Below are positions 32,373-41,214 of a stretch of DNA of 64,000 nucleotides, piece by piece (within the stretch, counting starts at the first letter, position 1; each line of letters starts with the position of its first letter). The stretch comes from Clostridium_AI sp002297865 (lineage in GTDB: Bacteria > Bacillota > Clostridia > Lachnospirales > Lachnospiraceae). The notes under the pieces were generated by a model. It did not search any database and was not told the origin of the DNA. It saw nothing but the letters and a program-made list of their open reading frames with translations. The DNA lies in NCBI GenBank assembly GCA_937903005.1, contig CALFNR010000144.1:1-64000 (forward strand), in the 5' to 3' direction. A program made the position numbers and the translations under genes.

Positions 32373-32741
32373 GGAATTTTATAAGCTCAAAATTGAGTGT
32401 TCTTTTAAACACTGGGCTTAGTGTCTTTTTAACCACCCAGCTTAGTGTTTTTTTAGACACCATAACAATAACCATATAACAATACTAATATAATAATATC
32501 CAATACATACGGCCGATAAAATCGTCCGTTTCAATGAAAAAAAATTAAGTAATGAAAAAAACGAGCTCGTATTTCAGTCATTAAGCTGCCTGAAAAAAGT
32601 TTTTGGTATAAAACATCGTCTAGACGTCAATACTCAACTATGAGCCATATAAAGCCATTACGGAGTGATTAGCAAAAAATTAAATTTAGAAGAAAGTTAA
32701 AATAGTTATTTTATCTTACAAAAGTACATATAATTAATAGA
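32373..32741. other. Gene-free region with palindromes and direct repeats
   Basis: Contains CTTAGTGT twice (32417, 32441) followed by T runs, and nested GTGT/ACAC hairpins. A hairpin built from ACGGCCGAT/ATCGTCCGT (one mismatch) lies near 32509. Two perfect 10-bp palindromes are ACGAGCTCGT (32561) and CGTCTAGACG (32617). It lies between an initiator-like HTH gene and an RHH-like gene. Replication origin, attachment site or operator region are all possible; none is proven. Confidence 0.45.
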
Positions 32742-32769
32742 AAAATCAAAAATGATGTAAAAATGATTA
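32742..32769 (+). repeat. Copy 2 of the 28-bp dispersed repeat
   Basis: Matches 14451-14478 at 26 of 28 positions and contains two AAAAATGAT units 11 bp apart. It lies just upstream of the host-type promoter at 32778, so it is a likely operator. Confidence 0.6.
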
Positions 32770-32777
32770 AAATAGAA

Positions 32778-32806
32778 ATTGAAAATGTAATAGATATATG
32801 GTATAA
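32778..32806 (+). promoter_or_regulatory. Host-type sigma-A promoter with extended -10
   Basis: TTGAAA (32778), 17 bp, TATAAT (32801) with TGG directly upstream (extended -10). It drives the RHH-like gene at 32839. Confidence 0.75.
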
Positions 32807-32838
32807 TATTCTTATTAAAAATAGCGGAGGTCATTAGT

Positions 32839-33279
32839 ATGAAAATACAAGAGCTTAAGGCACTAAACGAGCAGGAACAAGTGAAATTTATAAATAATAG
32901 GCTAGCGGAATTAGAAGAGAAAAAGCTAACTGAAAAAGAGTTCAAATGCGAGCTTCTTTCATTCTCGTATAATGCTGCGACAAAGCATATGGAAGAAATG
33001 GGCTATGAGCTAAGAGATGGCCGTTTCATCAAAAGATTGACAGCGAGTGAGATTGAAGCACTAAGAAGAATGCTAGATCATGAAAACTTATTTTATAGAG
33101 CATTCAGTCTAGGTGCAAAAATTAACATTAATAGAAATGACGAAGTACAAGCTACAACAGTTCGTGTCTATAAGCAAGTTTGGGAAGACTGGAACCAGTT
33201 CTGCAAAGAAAAATCTGCAATCAGTAAGGAAGAACTTTTGACTACCGCTTTAGAGCAGTTCATGCGCGATTATAGATAA
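32839..33279 (+). CDS. Ribbon-helix-helix-like DNA-binding protein
   Basis: 146 residues. The N-terminal ~75 residues are a charged coiled coil. The C terminus (QATTVRVYKQVWEDWNQFCKE, then SKEELLTTALEQFM) follows the strand-helix-helix pattern of RHH/CopG regulators. RHH proteins bind tandem short repeats one helical turn apart, which is exactly what the AAAAATGAT pair upstream offers, so autoregulation is inferred. It uses a host-type promoter, so it is probably expressed in the lysogen as a copy-number or partition factor. Confidence 0.6.
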   Translation: MKIQELKALNEQEQVKFINNRLAELEEKKLTEKEFKCELLSFSYNAATKHMEEMGYELRDGRFIKRLTASEIEALRRMLDHENLFYRAFSLGAKININRNDEVQATTVRVYKQVWEDWNQFCKEKSAISKEELLTTALEQFMRDYR

Positions 33280-33296
33280 AAGGGGAGGATTTCATA

Positions 33297-33602
33297 ATGA
33301 CAAGTCGTACATTTGAATATTTAGTAAGGGAAGTATTGAATTGTGATCAACCAGAAAGACTATTAACCTTTGGTGGAATTGCAAACTCTGGAATGATTGA
33401 GCAAGAGAATGGGTTCTATATGGCTGCAATATCAGCACTGGCAGTTTTACACTCTCATGCAACTTGCGACCAGGCAAGTAAGATTGATTGTATCATCGAG
33501 GAACTATCAGAAACAGAAGGAAAATCCATGGAACAATTAGACAACGACTATACGGAAATGATTTACGACAGCATTGTGAAACTAAAGAAAGAAATTTTAT
33601 AG
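33297..33602 (+). CDS. Hypothetical helical protein
   Basis: 101 residues, mostly helical (FEYLVREVLNCDQPERLLTF, then SKIDCIIEELSETEGKSMEQ). Co-transcribed with the RHH-like gene, 17 bp downstream, RBS GGGGAGG. No family recognised; a partner or antitoxin-like role is conceivable but unsupported. Confidence 0.6.
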   Translation: MTSRTFEYLVREVLNCDQPERLLTFGGIANSGMIEQENGFYMAAISALAVLHSHATCDQASKIDCIIEELSETEGKSMEQLDNDYTEMIYDSIVKLKKEIL

Positions 33603-33616
33603 TAAAAATGGTGAGC

Positions 33617-33655
33617 AAGTTTACCATTCAAATAACGATTATATAATATAAATAT
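33617..33655 (+). promoter_or_regulatory. Class-1 phage promoter
   Basis: AAGTTTACC (33617), 17 bp, TATAAT (33642), ATAAATAT. It drives the 33702 gene. Confidence 0.85.
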
Positions 33656-33701
33656 AAGACGTCACTAAAGACGAAATTTGTATTATATGGAGGAATTAAG
33701 A

Positions 33702-34097
33702 ATGGTTAAATCAGTAGGAAAAATATTAGCAGGAACGGTATTAGGTGCAGGAATCGCGCTATCTTTACAATGGACTGGAACAACTAATTTAGCGGCTGCA
33801 AAAACACAAGCGGAACAATTTAAAAAGGCTGCAGTCGAGTATGTAGCGAAAGCCAAGGAATTAGAACAATACGCTGGTAGCTTATCAGAACAGAATACGG
33901 AATTAACAGATAAGGTTGCAGAATTAGAAGAGAAAATTGCAGAATTAGAATCTAGTTCAAATGACAATAACGTAAATTTGGGGCAAGCTAAAAAACAGCT
34001 AGATAAAGCCAATAAAGAACTTGAAAAAGCCAATAAAGAAGCTAAAGAGCACGAAGCTGGTATGATGGAAATCTTAGATGTTTCTATCTTCGAATAG
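33702..34097 (+). CDS. Membrane-anchored coiled-coil protein
   Basis: 131 residues from the ATG after GGAGG. A glycine/alanine-rich hydrophobic segment (~5-30) is followed by a long coiled coil with leucine heptads (ELTDKVAELEEKIAELESS, KQLDKANKELEKANKEAKE). Probably tethered to the membrane with a helical rod. Similar phage proteins are called Rz-like or replication-anchor proteins, but nothing specific supports that here. Confidence 0.65.
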   Translation: MVKSVGKILAGTVLGAGIALSLQWTGTTNLAAAKTQAEQFKKAAVEYVAKAKELEQYAGSLSEQNTELTDKVAELEEKIAELESSSNDNNVNLGQAKKQLDKANKELEKANKEAKEHEAGMMEILDVSIFE

Positions 34098-34105
34098 CAT
34101 AGTAT

Positions 34106-34140
34106 AGATGGACCAAAAAATAACGGTCCATCTTTTTTTT
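34106..34140 (+). terminator. Intrinsic terminator
   Basis: AGATGGACC (34106) pairs with GGTCCATCT (34125), then eight T. Confidence 0.9.
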
Positions 34141-34145
34141 ATGTC

Positions 34146-34184
34146 GAGTTTACTCCTTAAACGACTATTATATAATATAAATAT
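34146..34184 (+). promoter_or_regulatory. Class-1 phage promoter
   Basis: GAGTTTACT (34146), 17 bp, TATAAT (34171), ATAAATAT. It drives the polymerase gene. Confidence 0.85.
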
Positions 34185-34208
34185 AAACTAGAATAAAGGA
34201 GCAAACAA

Positions 34209-37200
34209 ATGAATAATATATATACAATTACCCATTGCCATACAGACTTTAGTAATGGAACAACAAATATCGATTCAGTTAGCAAGTATCAACAATATGT
34301 AGATAGAGCAGTAGAGCTTGGAATGAAAGCGATCGCAATCACCGAACATGGTAATATCTTCGGTTGGGTGAAGAAAAAAGAGTATATTGAGAGCAAAGGA
34401 CTTAAGTATATTCACGGAGTTGAGATGTACCTTACAAAGTCATTAGATAAGAAGGTAAGGGATAACTACCACATTTGCTTATATGCTAAAAACTATCATG
34501 GTATTCTGGAATTAAATAAATTAATTTCAGGTGCTTACAATAGAAAAGATGGGCATTTCTATTACGCACCAAGAATCACATTCGACGAGCTGCTGGCAAC
34601 ATCAGATAATATCCTCTTCACAACAGCATGTATTGGTGGCGTTCTCGCGGGCAAAGATGAAGAATTAAAAAGAAGATTTCTTGACTTCATTTGCAAGAAT
34701 AAACATCGTGCATGGTTAGAAGTTCAGCACCATCAAGACCAGGTACAAATTGATTATAACCGTTACCTTTTAGGATTATCTAGGGAACTGGGCCTTAATC
34801 TAATCTGTGGTACTGACACTCATGCATTAAATGAACGTCATGCAAAAGGAAGAAAGATTCTTCAAAAGTCCAAAGGGGTAAAATTCTCGGATGAAGACGG
34901 TTGGGATGTTACTCTTAAAACATATGAAGAGCTAGTTGAACTATTTACTAAACAAGGAATATTTAGTCTTGAAGAAATTCACCAATTATTAGATAATACA
35001 AATATATTATCTAATAATATTGAAGAATTTTCTCTTGACAGATCTCATAAATACCCTAAGTTATTCAATGATTCTCTATCTGTTTTAAAGAAGAAAATCA
35101 TGAAAGGTATAAAAGAAAAGGGTGTCGATAAATATCCAAACTTCCAAGAATATATTGACCGAATCAAATACGAGTTATCCGTATATGAACACAATAAGGC
35201 TATCGATTACTTACTTTTAGACGAGGATATAAAAGCCTTCGGTAGAGAACAAGGTATCTTCTGCGGTCCTTCTAGGGGTTCTGTATCTGGTTCTGTGATT
35301 GCATATCTAATCGGTATGACTGAAATGGATAGTATCAAGCACAAACTGAATTTCGAGAGATTCATGAATGCAGAACGTATCTCTTTAGCAGACGTGGACA
35401 CTGACTGGCCACCAGCGAAGAGGGATGTTGTAAAGGACTATATATTTAATAAAGAAGGCTTGTACTGTGCTGAAATCATTACATTCAATACTGTTGCGTT
35501 AAAAGGTTCTATTCGTGATTGTGCTAGAGCCTTGGATATTCCTCTTGATGTAGTAGGAACAATCTGCAGCGATATTGATGATCCAAATAAGGAAGCAATG
35601 TATAGAAGACAATACCCGGAATTATTCGAGTATGTAGATATTGTAAATGGTACGATCGTTTCGACTGGTACACATCCATGTGGAAGCATTGTTTCCCCTA
35701 TTCCGTTAGATACAGAAATCGGCACCTTAACATTATCTACAACAGATAGACCTGTATCTATGCTTTATAAGAATGAGGTAGAAGGATTAAACTTCGTAAA
35801 ACTTGATATCCTTGGACTAGACAATGTGGAGTTAATCAATGAGACCTGCAGACTAGCTGGTATTGAAAGATTAACACCGGATAACGTACCAGATGATTTA
35901 GAAGTATGGAGTTCAATCAGAGACAATACAGTTGGTATATTCCAATGGGAATCTGATATGGCGTCAAAATATCTAGCTTCTTTATTTAGTGATGAAACAA
36001 TCAATAAGATTAGAAAAGCTAATCCGGATTTCAAATATATCGATTTGTTTTCGGTTGGAAATGGTGCTATCAGACCTGCAGGAGCTTCTTATAGAGATCA
36101 ACTTGCAAATGGGATATTCCAGGATAATGGTCATAGAGCATTGAATGACTTCTTAGCTCCTACACTTGGTTATTTAGTATATCAAGAGCAGATTATCGAC
36201 TTCTTGCATATCTTCTGTGGTTTTACCATGGGTGAAGCTGATACAGTTCGTAGAGCCTTTGCTAAGAAAACAGGAACAGAAGTATATATTCCGAGAATTA
36301 AAGCCGGATTTGCTAAAACAATGTTAGAGCAACATGGAGTTTGCGAAGAGGAATCCGAAAGATTAATCGTGAACTTTATCCAGGTAATCATAGACGCTTC
36401 TAATTACCTGTTCTCATTAAATCACTCGCAAGCATACAGCTATATTGGTTATATCTGCGGATATTTAAGATATTACTACCCATTAGAGTTCTTCACTGCC
36501 ATGTTGAATATCAACTCTGGAAATATGGATAAGACCTCTAAAACGATTGAATTGGCCAAACTATCAGGAATTAGCATTGAACCTCCTACTTATGGAAAAT
36601 CAAGAGCTGCTTATTTCTTTGATAAGAGCAACAATATCATCTACAAAGGAATTGAAAGTGTTAAGTACCTAAATGAAGATTTAGCAGAAAGTCTATACGA
36701 ATTATCTTCATATCAGAACTATGCGTCATTTGAGGATCTATATCTTAATACACCAGGTATCAATTCAAGACAATGGGAAGTATTAATCAAAATAGGCTAT
36801 TTTAGAGCATTCGGGCCAGCTAAGAGACTTCTTGGAATCGTAGAGATTTGCAATGCTTATGCGACTAAAAAGCAATATAAGAAGGATAGCGTTGATTGCG
36901 ACCTAATTAGAAGATTTGCTGGTAGTGAAACGGAAAAAATGTTCAGAGATGTAGATAATGCTGCGCTATGCAAATATCTGATTTCAGGAATTGGGAACGA
37001 TGAATTTACTATCGGAGAACTTGCTAAATTTGAAGCGGAATACATCGGCTCAATCAACATTACTAATCCAGCGACTAATAATAGAGAGTGTATCGTACTT
37101 GATATTGATACTAAATATACACCAGTTTTAACTCTATACAGGATTCAAAATGGTGATATCATCAAGGTAAAAGTTGCTAAAGACTTCTATTATAACAAGA

Positions 37201-37331
37201 AAATTAGAAAGTTCAGTCACATATATGTGTCTCATGCCGAGAAAAGAAACAAGAAAAAACGTGTTGATGGCAAGTGGATCACAATGAAAGATTTTGACAT
37301 ATATGTAAATTATTTTATTATTTCATTATAG
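34209..37331 (+). CDS. dnaE: DNA polymerase III alpha subunit (DnaE-type)
   Basis: 1040 residues, near bacterial DnaE length. The N-terminal PHP domain (THCHTDFSN, then AITEHGNIFG) is intact. The C-family polymerase core has FCGPSRGSVSGSV and the catalytic triad region ADVDTDWP (Asp395/397/399). TLGYLVYQEQIIDF and FNHSQAYSY-like (LNHSQAYSYIGY) motifs mark fingers and the tandem HhH region. It is the phage's own replicative polymerase, complementing its helicase, primase, SSB and ligase. A separate epsilon or clamp gene was not seen in the window. Confidence 0.93.
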   Translation: MNNIYTITHCHTDFSNGTTNIDSVSKYQQYVDRAVELGMKAIAITEHGNIFGWVKKKEYIESKGLKYIHGVEMYLTKSLDKKVRDNYHICLYAKNYHGILELNKLISGAYNRKDGHFYYAPRITFDELLATSDNILFTTACIGGVLAGKDEELKRRFLDFICKNKHRAWLEVQHHQDQVQIDYNRYLLGLSRELGLNLICGTDTHALNERHAKGRKILQKSKGVKFSDEDGWDVTLKTYEELVELFTKQGIFSLEEIHQLLDNTNILSNNIEEFSLDRSHKYPKLFNDSLSVLKKKIMKGIKEKGVDKYPNFQEYIDRIKYELSVYEHNKAIDYLLLDEDIKAFGREQGIFCGPSRGSVSGSVIAYLIGMTEMDSIKHKLNFERFMNAERISLADVDTDWPPAKRDVVKDYIFNKEGLYCAEIITFNTVALKGSIRDCARALDIPLDVVGTICSDIDDPNKEAMYRRQYPELFEYVDIVNGTIVSTGTHPCGSIVSPIPLDTEIGTLTLSTTDRPVSMLYKNEVEGLNFVKLDILGLDNVELINETCRLAGIERLTPDNVPDDLEVWSSIRDNTVGIFQWESDMASKYLASLFSDETINKIRKANPDFKYIDLFSVGNGAIRPAGASYRDQLANGIFQDNGHRALNDFLAPTLGYLVYQEQIIDFLHIFCGFTMGEADTVRRAFAKKTGTEVYIPRIKAGFAKTMLEQHGVCEEESERLIVNFIQVIIDASNYLFSLNHSQAYSYIGYICGYLRYYYPLEFFTAMLNINSGNMDKTSKTIELAKLSGISIEPPTYGKSRAAYFFDKSNNIIYKGIESVKYLNEDLAESLYELSSYQNYASFEDLYLNTPGINSRQWEVLIKIGYFRAFGPAKRLLGIVEICNAYATKKQYKKDSVDCDLIRRFAGSETEKMFRDVDNAALCKYLISGIGNDEFTIGELAKFEAEYIGSINITNPATNNRECIVLDIDTKYTPVLTLYRIQNGDIIKVKVAKDFYYNKKIRKFSHIYVSHAEKRNKKKRVDGKWITMKDFDIYVNYFIISL

Positions 37332-37370
37332 GAAACGGTAGCCGCGGTAACTCGCGGGAATTTTCCTATA
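37327..37370 (+). ncRNA. Nested hairpin after dnaE
   Basis: Outer stem TATAGGAAA (37327) with TTTCCTATA (37362) encloses a GC stem CCGCG (37342) with CGCGG (37353). The polymerase stop codon is in the outer 5' arm. No T tract follows, so it is not a simple terminator; an mRNA end-stabiliser or small structured RNA is likelier. Confidence 0.45.
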
Positions 37371-37432
37371 TAAAATACGGTAAGAGTAGTAATTGTCAGA
37401 ATATTTGGAAGAGTTTTACTTCGGTCCAAACT

Positions 37433-37530
37433 ATTTACAAGATATCCCAGCTCACGATATAATCATAAATGTGTTGCGGCACTGGTCGTAACTAACAGGT
37501 TAATTATAATTATACAATATAAATATTGTG
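37433..37530 (+). promoter_or_regulatory. Leader region with two candidate -10 elements
   Basis: ATTTAC (37433) to TATAAT (37458) with a 19-bp spacer, and a second TACAATATAAATAT at 37514 without a matching -35. Together they would serve the sigma-like gene at 37577. The first would give a ~110-nt leader containing TTGCGGCACTGGTCG, which may be structured. Confidence 0.4.
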
Positions 37531-37576
37531 TAGAATATACAGACAAATTTTAAAATACAGAAAGAGGTAAACAACT

Positions 37577-38161
37577 ATGAAAAAATTAATCGTAATGAAC
37601 AATGGAGAAAAGAGAGTAATGGAATTTGAGGAAATCCTGAACCAATTCAGAGGGGTTGCTCTTAAAGAGCTCCTTAAATACAAAAATGGTGGAGCTATCA
37701 CAGAAGACGATCTTCAAGAAATGGATATTGTTATTTTCAAGGCTTTAAAATCTTATGATGAGTATCACTGCTTTACAACCCACTTAACTTGGAAATTAAG
37801 ACAATACTTCACACACACCGCAGTAAATGCAAAGAGACAAAAAAGAGACACATCGGCTGTGACAATCTTAAATCTGGATATGAAAGTTAGTGATGGTAAA
37901 GGCGGTAATGAAATGGACCTTCACGAAATGTTGACTGATGATGCAGCTAGCTTTGAGGACAAATTAATGGACCAGGCTTTTATTGCATATATCGCTTCTA
38001 ATTTAGATGATTTTGAAATGAAGCTGCTTGCAGTTAACCTTGGAAATATGAGAGTTATCGACCTTGCAGACGAGTACAACACAAGCAAGCAAAATATCAA
38101 TAATAAGAACAGAAGATTTAAAGCGAAGCTTCTTCAATTAATTAATGATTTTAACGCTTAG
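37577..38161 (+). CDS. Sigma-70-like RNA polymerase factor
   Basis: 194 residues. The N-terminal half (ITEDDLQEMDIVIFKALKSY, then FTTHLTWKLRQYFTHTAVNA) resembles sigma region 2. The C-terminal half (FEMKLLAVNLGNMRVIDLAD, EYNTSKQNINNKNRRFKAKL) is a region-4 HTH. The size fits small ECF/phage sigma factors. It could direct host polymerase to a phage promoter class, most plausibly the class-2 promoters with their non-standard -35. RBS AGAGG. Confidence 0.7.
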   Translation: MKKLIVMNNGEKRVMEFEEILNQFRGVALKELLKYKNGGAITEDDLQEMDIVIFKALKSYDEYHCFTTHLTWKLRQYFTHTAVNAKRQKRDTSAVTILNLDMKVSDGKGGNEMDLHEMLTDDAASFEDKLMDQAFIAYIASNLDDFEMKLLAVNLGNMRVIDLADEYNTSKQNINNKNRRFKAKLLQLINDFNA

Positions 38162-38163
38162 TC

Positions 38164-38202
38164 GAGTTTACTATCATTATATTAATTATATAATATAAAT
38201 AT
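38164..38202 (+). promoter_or_regulatory. Class-1 phage promoter
   Basis: GAGTTTACT (38164), 17 bp, TATAAT (38189), ATAAATAT. It drives the dUTPase/nrdD genes. Confidence 0.85.
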
Positions 38203-38232
38203 AACAACTATTTATAAAGGAGAAATATTATT

Positions 38233-38601
38233 ATGACAACAAATGTATTTGACGTAATGTTACAGAAACAAAAGGAACTTCAATTAAGACTTGGTATGGA
38301 TTTAGATAATTTCACACCAAAAGAGAGAGCAGCCTTCGTAAAAGAGTTTTCTCTTTGGGCAATAGATGAATACTCAGAAATGCTTCATGAATTACCTTAT
38401 GCAAAAGGTTGGAGCAAGAAATACGATAAACCAGATTACGACCATGAAAAACAATATCAATTATGTAAAGAGGAGTTTATCGATGTACTTACTTTCTCCA
38501 TGAGCGTTGCTGCAGCTCTTGGATTTACCGGAGAGGAAATGGAACGTATGTATCTTGAAAAGAACGGCGTTAACCACAAAAGACAAGACAACAACTACTA
38601 G
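38233..38601 (+). CDS. All-alpha NTP pyrophosphatase, dimeric dUTPase-like
   Basis: 122 residues. Acidic helices EFSLWAIDEYSEMLHEL and CKEEFIDVLTFSMSVAAALG give the ExxE...EExxD metal-binding pattern of the MazG/dUTPase_2 superfamily, with a K-rich GWSKKYDK loop between. It probably hydrolyses dUTP to dUMP, protecting phage DNA from uracil and feeding thymidylate synthesis. Confidence 0.75.
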   Translation: MTTNVFDVMLQKQKELQLRLGMDLDNFTPKERAAFVKEFSLWAIDEYSEMLHELPYAKGWSKKYDKPDYDHEKQYQLCKEEFIDVLTFSMSVAAALGFTGEEMERMYLEKNGVNHKRQDNNY

Positions 38602-38609
38602 AAATTATG

Positions 38610-38636
38610 GTGGCTGCTAGTCAGCCTCCTCTTTAT
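38610..38636 (+). terminator. Weak intrinsic terminator or attenuator
   Basis: GGTGGCTG pairs with CAGCCTCC (one mismatch) around CTAGT; the tail TCTTT is short. nrdD lacks its own promoter, so read-through is likely. Confidence 0.5.
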
Positions 38637-38665
38637 AAAAATAACTTTAGAAAATGGAGATATAT

Positions 38666-40789
38666 ATGACACAAGTAATTAAAAGAGATGGAACTACTAC
38701 AAAATTTGATTCAAGAAAAATTGAAAATGCAATCTTAAAAGCAATGAGATATGGAAGTGGCGTATGTGATTCAGATGTTGCTGCTAGTATTGCTGCTGAA
38801 ATTACATTGGATTATTGTACTTTTCCGGAAGAAAAACAACCAACAGTATATGAAATCGAAGAAAAAGTATATAAGAAACTTATCAAATATGGCCATGAAT
38901 TAACAGCTAGGGCTTATGAAGAGTATAGAGCAGTTCAATCATTCAAGCGTCAATCCAATACAACTGATGAAAGTATTCTATCACTTGTTAGAAATATGAA
39001 TGAAGAGGTTGCTAATGAAAATTCCAATAAGAATGCAACTATGGCCTCTACACAGCGTGATTTAATTGCGGGAGAAGTTAGTAAGGATATTTCAAGAAGA
39101 AAGTTAATTCCGGCTCATATCGTGCAGGCTCATGACAATGGAGCTATTCATTTTCATGATATGGATTATTCAATTTCTCCAATCTTCAACTGTTGCTTAG
39201 TTAATATCGCGGATATGTTGGATAATGGGACCGTAATCAATGCCAAATTAGTAGAGAGTCCGAAATCATTTCAAGTTGCGTGCACGGTTGTAACTCAAAT
39301 CATCGCGCAGATTTCTAGTGGACAGTATGGTGGCCAGTCGTTAAATGTAAAACATCTTGGTAAATACTTAGCGAAAAGTAGAGCTAGATATGAAGAAATG
39401 CTCGCGGATCTTGATGAAGAAATCAGAGAACGTAAAGTAAAAGAGTTCCTTCAAAGAGAACTTGAATCTGGTGTACAGACTATCCAATACCAGATTAACA
39501 CACTTATGACTACGAACGGCCAAAGCCCATTCGTAACATTATTCCTTGAAATTGAACCAGGACACGAATATGAAGAAGAAATCGCTATGATCGTAAATGA
39601 AATCTTAGTTCAGAGACATCTTGGAATTAAGAATGAGAAGGGTGTTTATATCACACCAGCATTTCCGAAGTTAGTTTACGTGCTTGATGAAAACAACGTG
39701 CCTAAGGATTCCAAATATAGATATGTAACAGATTCTGCAATCAAATGTTCTGCAAAACGTCTATATCCGGATTACATTTCAGCAAAAGAAATGAGAAAAA
39801 TCTATGAAGGTAACGTGTTCAGTCCAATGGGATGTAGATCATTCCTTGCGCCTTGGAAAGATGAAAACGGCGAGTATAAGTTTGAAGGTCGCTTCAACAT
39901 GGGTGTTGTAACACTTAACTTGGTTCAGGTTGCTCTTACAGCTGAAGGTGATATGGATAAATTCTGGAACATTCTTGATGAAAGATTGGCACTATGCAAA
40001 GAAGCTCTACTTACTAGATACGAACTCCTAAAAAGCGCAACTTCTGATATTTCACCTATTCACTGGCAATTTGGTGGTTTGGCTCGTTTAGGGAAGCATG
40101 AACCAATCGCTCCATTATTAGAAAACGGATATGCGACAATCAGCCTTGGATATATCGGAATGTATGAAATGACTAAATTAATGATGAATGAAAGCCACAC
40201 ATCAGGAAGAGGAAAAGAGTTCTGTGTGGAAGTAATCAAGAAATTAAAGGCTGCAACAGATTCTTGGAAAAAAGAGACTGGCCTTGGTTTTGGATTATAT
40301 GGAACACCTGCAGAGAGCTTATGTTATAGATTCTGTAAGATTGACCTTGCTAGATTTGGAGAAATCGAAGATATCACTGCAAAAGGTTACTACACTAACA
40401 GCTACCACGTAGATGTAAGAGAAAATATCGACGCATTCAGTAAGTTATTATTTGAAGCAGACTTCCAAAAAATCAGCACTGGTGGTTGTATCTCATATGT
40501 TGAAATCCCAAATATGAATAAGAACCTTGAAGCATTAGACCAGCTTGTAACCTTCATTTATGAAAATATCCAATACGCTGAATTTAATACTAAATCAGAT
40601 TACTGCCATGTATGCAGCTATGATGGTGAAATTATCATCAATGATGATATTGAATGGGAATGCCCTCAATGTGGTAATAAAGATAAGTCTAAAATGAACG
40701 TTACAAGACGCACATGTGGGTATTTGGGCGAGAACTACTTCAATTTGGGTAAGACGAAAGAAATCAAGTCTAGAGTTTTACACCTTTAA
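38666..40789 (+). CDS. nrdD: Anaerobic ribonucleoside-triphosphate reductase
   Basis: 707 residues from the ATG after GGAGAT (an in-frame ATG at 38654 lies within the RBS). The N-terminal ATP-cone (~1-95) includes VIKRDGTTTKFDSRKIENAI. The catalytic barrel is followed by a zinc site (CHVCSYDG, CPQCGNK) and the glycyl-radical loop RRTCGYLGEN. It reduces NTPs to dNTPs without oxygen and needs the NrdG activase encoded at 42644. This is direct evidence for an anaerobic host. Confidence 0.95.
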   Translation: MTQVIKRDGTTTKFDSRKIENAILKAMRYGSGVCDSDVAASIAAEITLDYCTFPEEKQPTVYEIEEKVYKKLIKYGHELTARAYEEYRAVQSFKRQSNTTDESILSLVRNMNEEVANENSNKNATMASTQRDLIAGEVSKDISRRKLIPAHIVQAHDNGAIHFHDMDYSISPIFNCCLVNIADMLDNGTVINAKLVESPKSFQVACTVVTQIIAQISSGQYGGQSLNVKHLGKYLAKSRARYEEMLADLDEEIRERKVKEFLQRELESGVQTIQYQINTLMTTNGQSPFVTLFLEIEPGHEYEEEIAMIVNEILVQRHLGIKNEKGVYITPAFPKLVYVLDENNVPKDSKYRYVTDSAIKCSAKRLYPDYISAKEMRKIYEGNVFSPMGCRSFLAPWKDENGEYKFEGRFNMGVVTLNLVQVALTAEGDMDKFWNILDERLALCKEALLTRYELLKSATSDISPIHWQFGGLARLGKHEPIAPLLENGYATISLGYIGMYEMTKLMMNESHTSGRGKEFCVEVIKKLKAATDSWKKETGLGFGLYGTPAESLCYRFCKIDLARFGEIEDITAKGYYTNSYHVDVRENIDAFSKLLFEADFQKISTGGCISYVEIPNMNKNLEALDQLVTFIYENIQYAEFNTKSDYCHVCSYDGEIIINDDIEWECPQCGNKDKSKMNVTRRTCGYLGENYFNLGKTKEIKSRVLHL

Positions 40790-40794
40790 TTTTG

Positions 40795-40820
40795 AAAGGG
40801 GGTAGAGATACCCCTTTTTA
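40795..40820 (+). terminator. Intrinsic terminator after nrdD
   Basis: AAAGGGGGTA pairs with TACCCCTTTT around GAGA, followed by T. Confidence 0.8.
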
Positions 40821-40847
40821 TTTAACCATAAAATAGGAGCTGATAAG

Positions 40848-41201
40848 ATGTTAAATGATAAAAGATTAATTATTGCCGTTGATTTTGATGGAACTTTATG
40901 TGACTTCGGTTTTCCAAGCACGTTAGATGGAAAGCCAGTAGTAGGAATGATTGAATTAGTAAAAGAACTAAAAAGACAAGGACACTACATGATTCTTTGG
41001 ACCTGCAGAGAAGGAGAAAAGTTAGAGGATGCAAAGAGATTTTGCGAGCTCCATGGATTAGAGTTCGATTCATATAATGAAAATTCTCCAATGTCAATTG
41101 AAATGTATGGAGAAAGTCCACGAAAGGTCCATGCAGATATTTATATTGATGATAAAGTTGTTGATTACTACACTCTTAAAAGATTGGTAATCGGTTATTA
41201 G
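40848..41201 (+). CDS. HAD-superfamily phosphatase/nucleotidase
   Basis: 117 residues. The catalytic Asp motif VDFDGTLCD lies near residue 10. MILWTCREGEKL supplies the Thr of motif II, and IYIDDKVVDYY the acidic motif III. It is small, without a large cap domain. Nucleotide dephosphorylation is suggested by its position between nrdD and folD. Confidence 0.75.
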   Translation: MLNDKRLIIAVDFDGTLCDFGFPSTLDGKPVVGMIELVKELKRQGHYMILWTCREGEKLEDAKRFCELHGLEFDSYNENSPMSIEMYGESPRKVHADIYIDDKVVDYYTLKRLVIGY

Positions 41202-41214
41202 AAAGGATGAAATA

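Noticed and set aside
32397..32460. CRISPR-like tandem repeats (CTTAGTGT)
   Set aside because: Only two short copies with no regular spacers; they read as hairpin/terminator elements.
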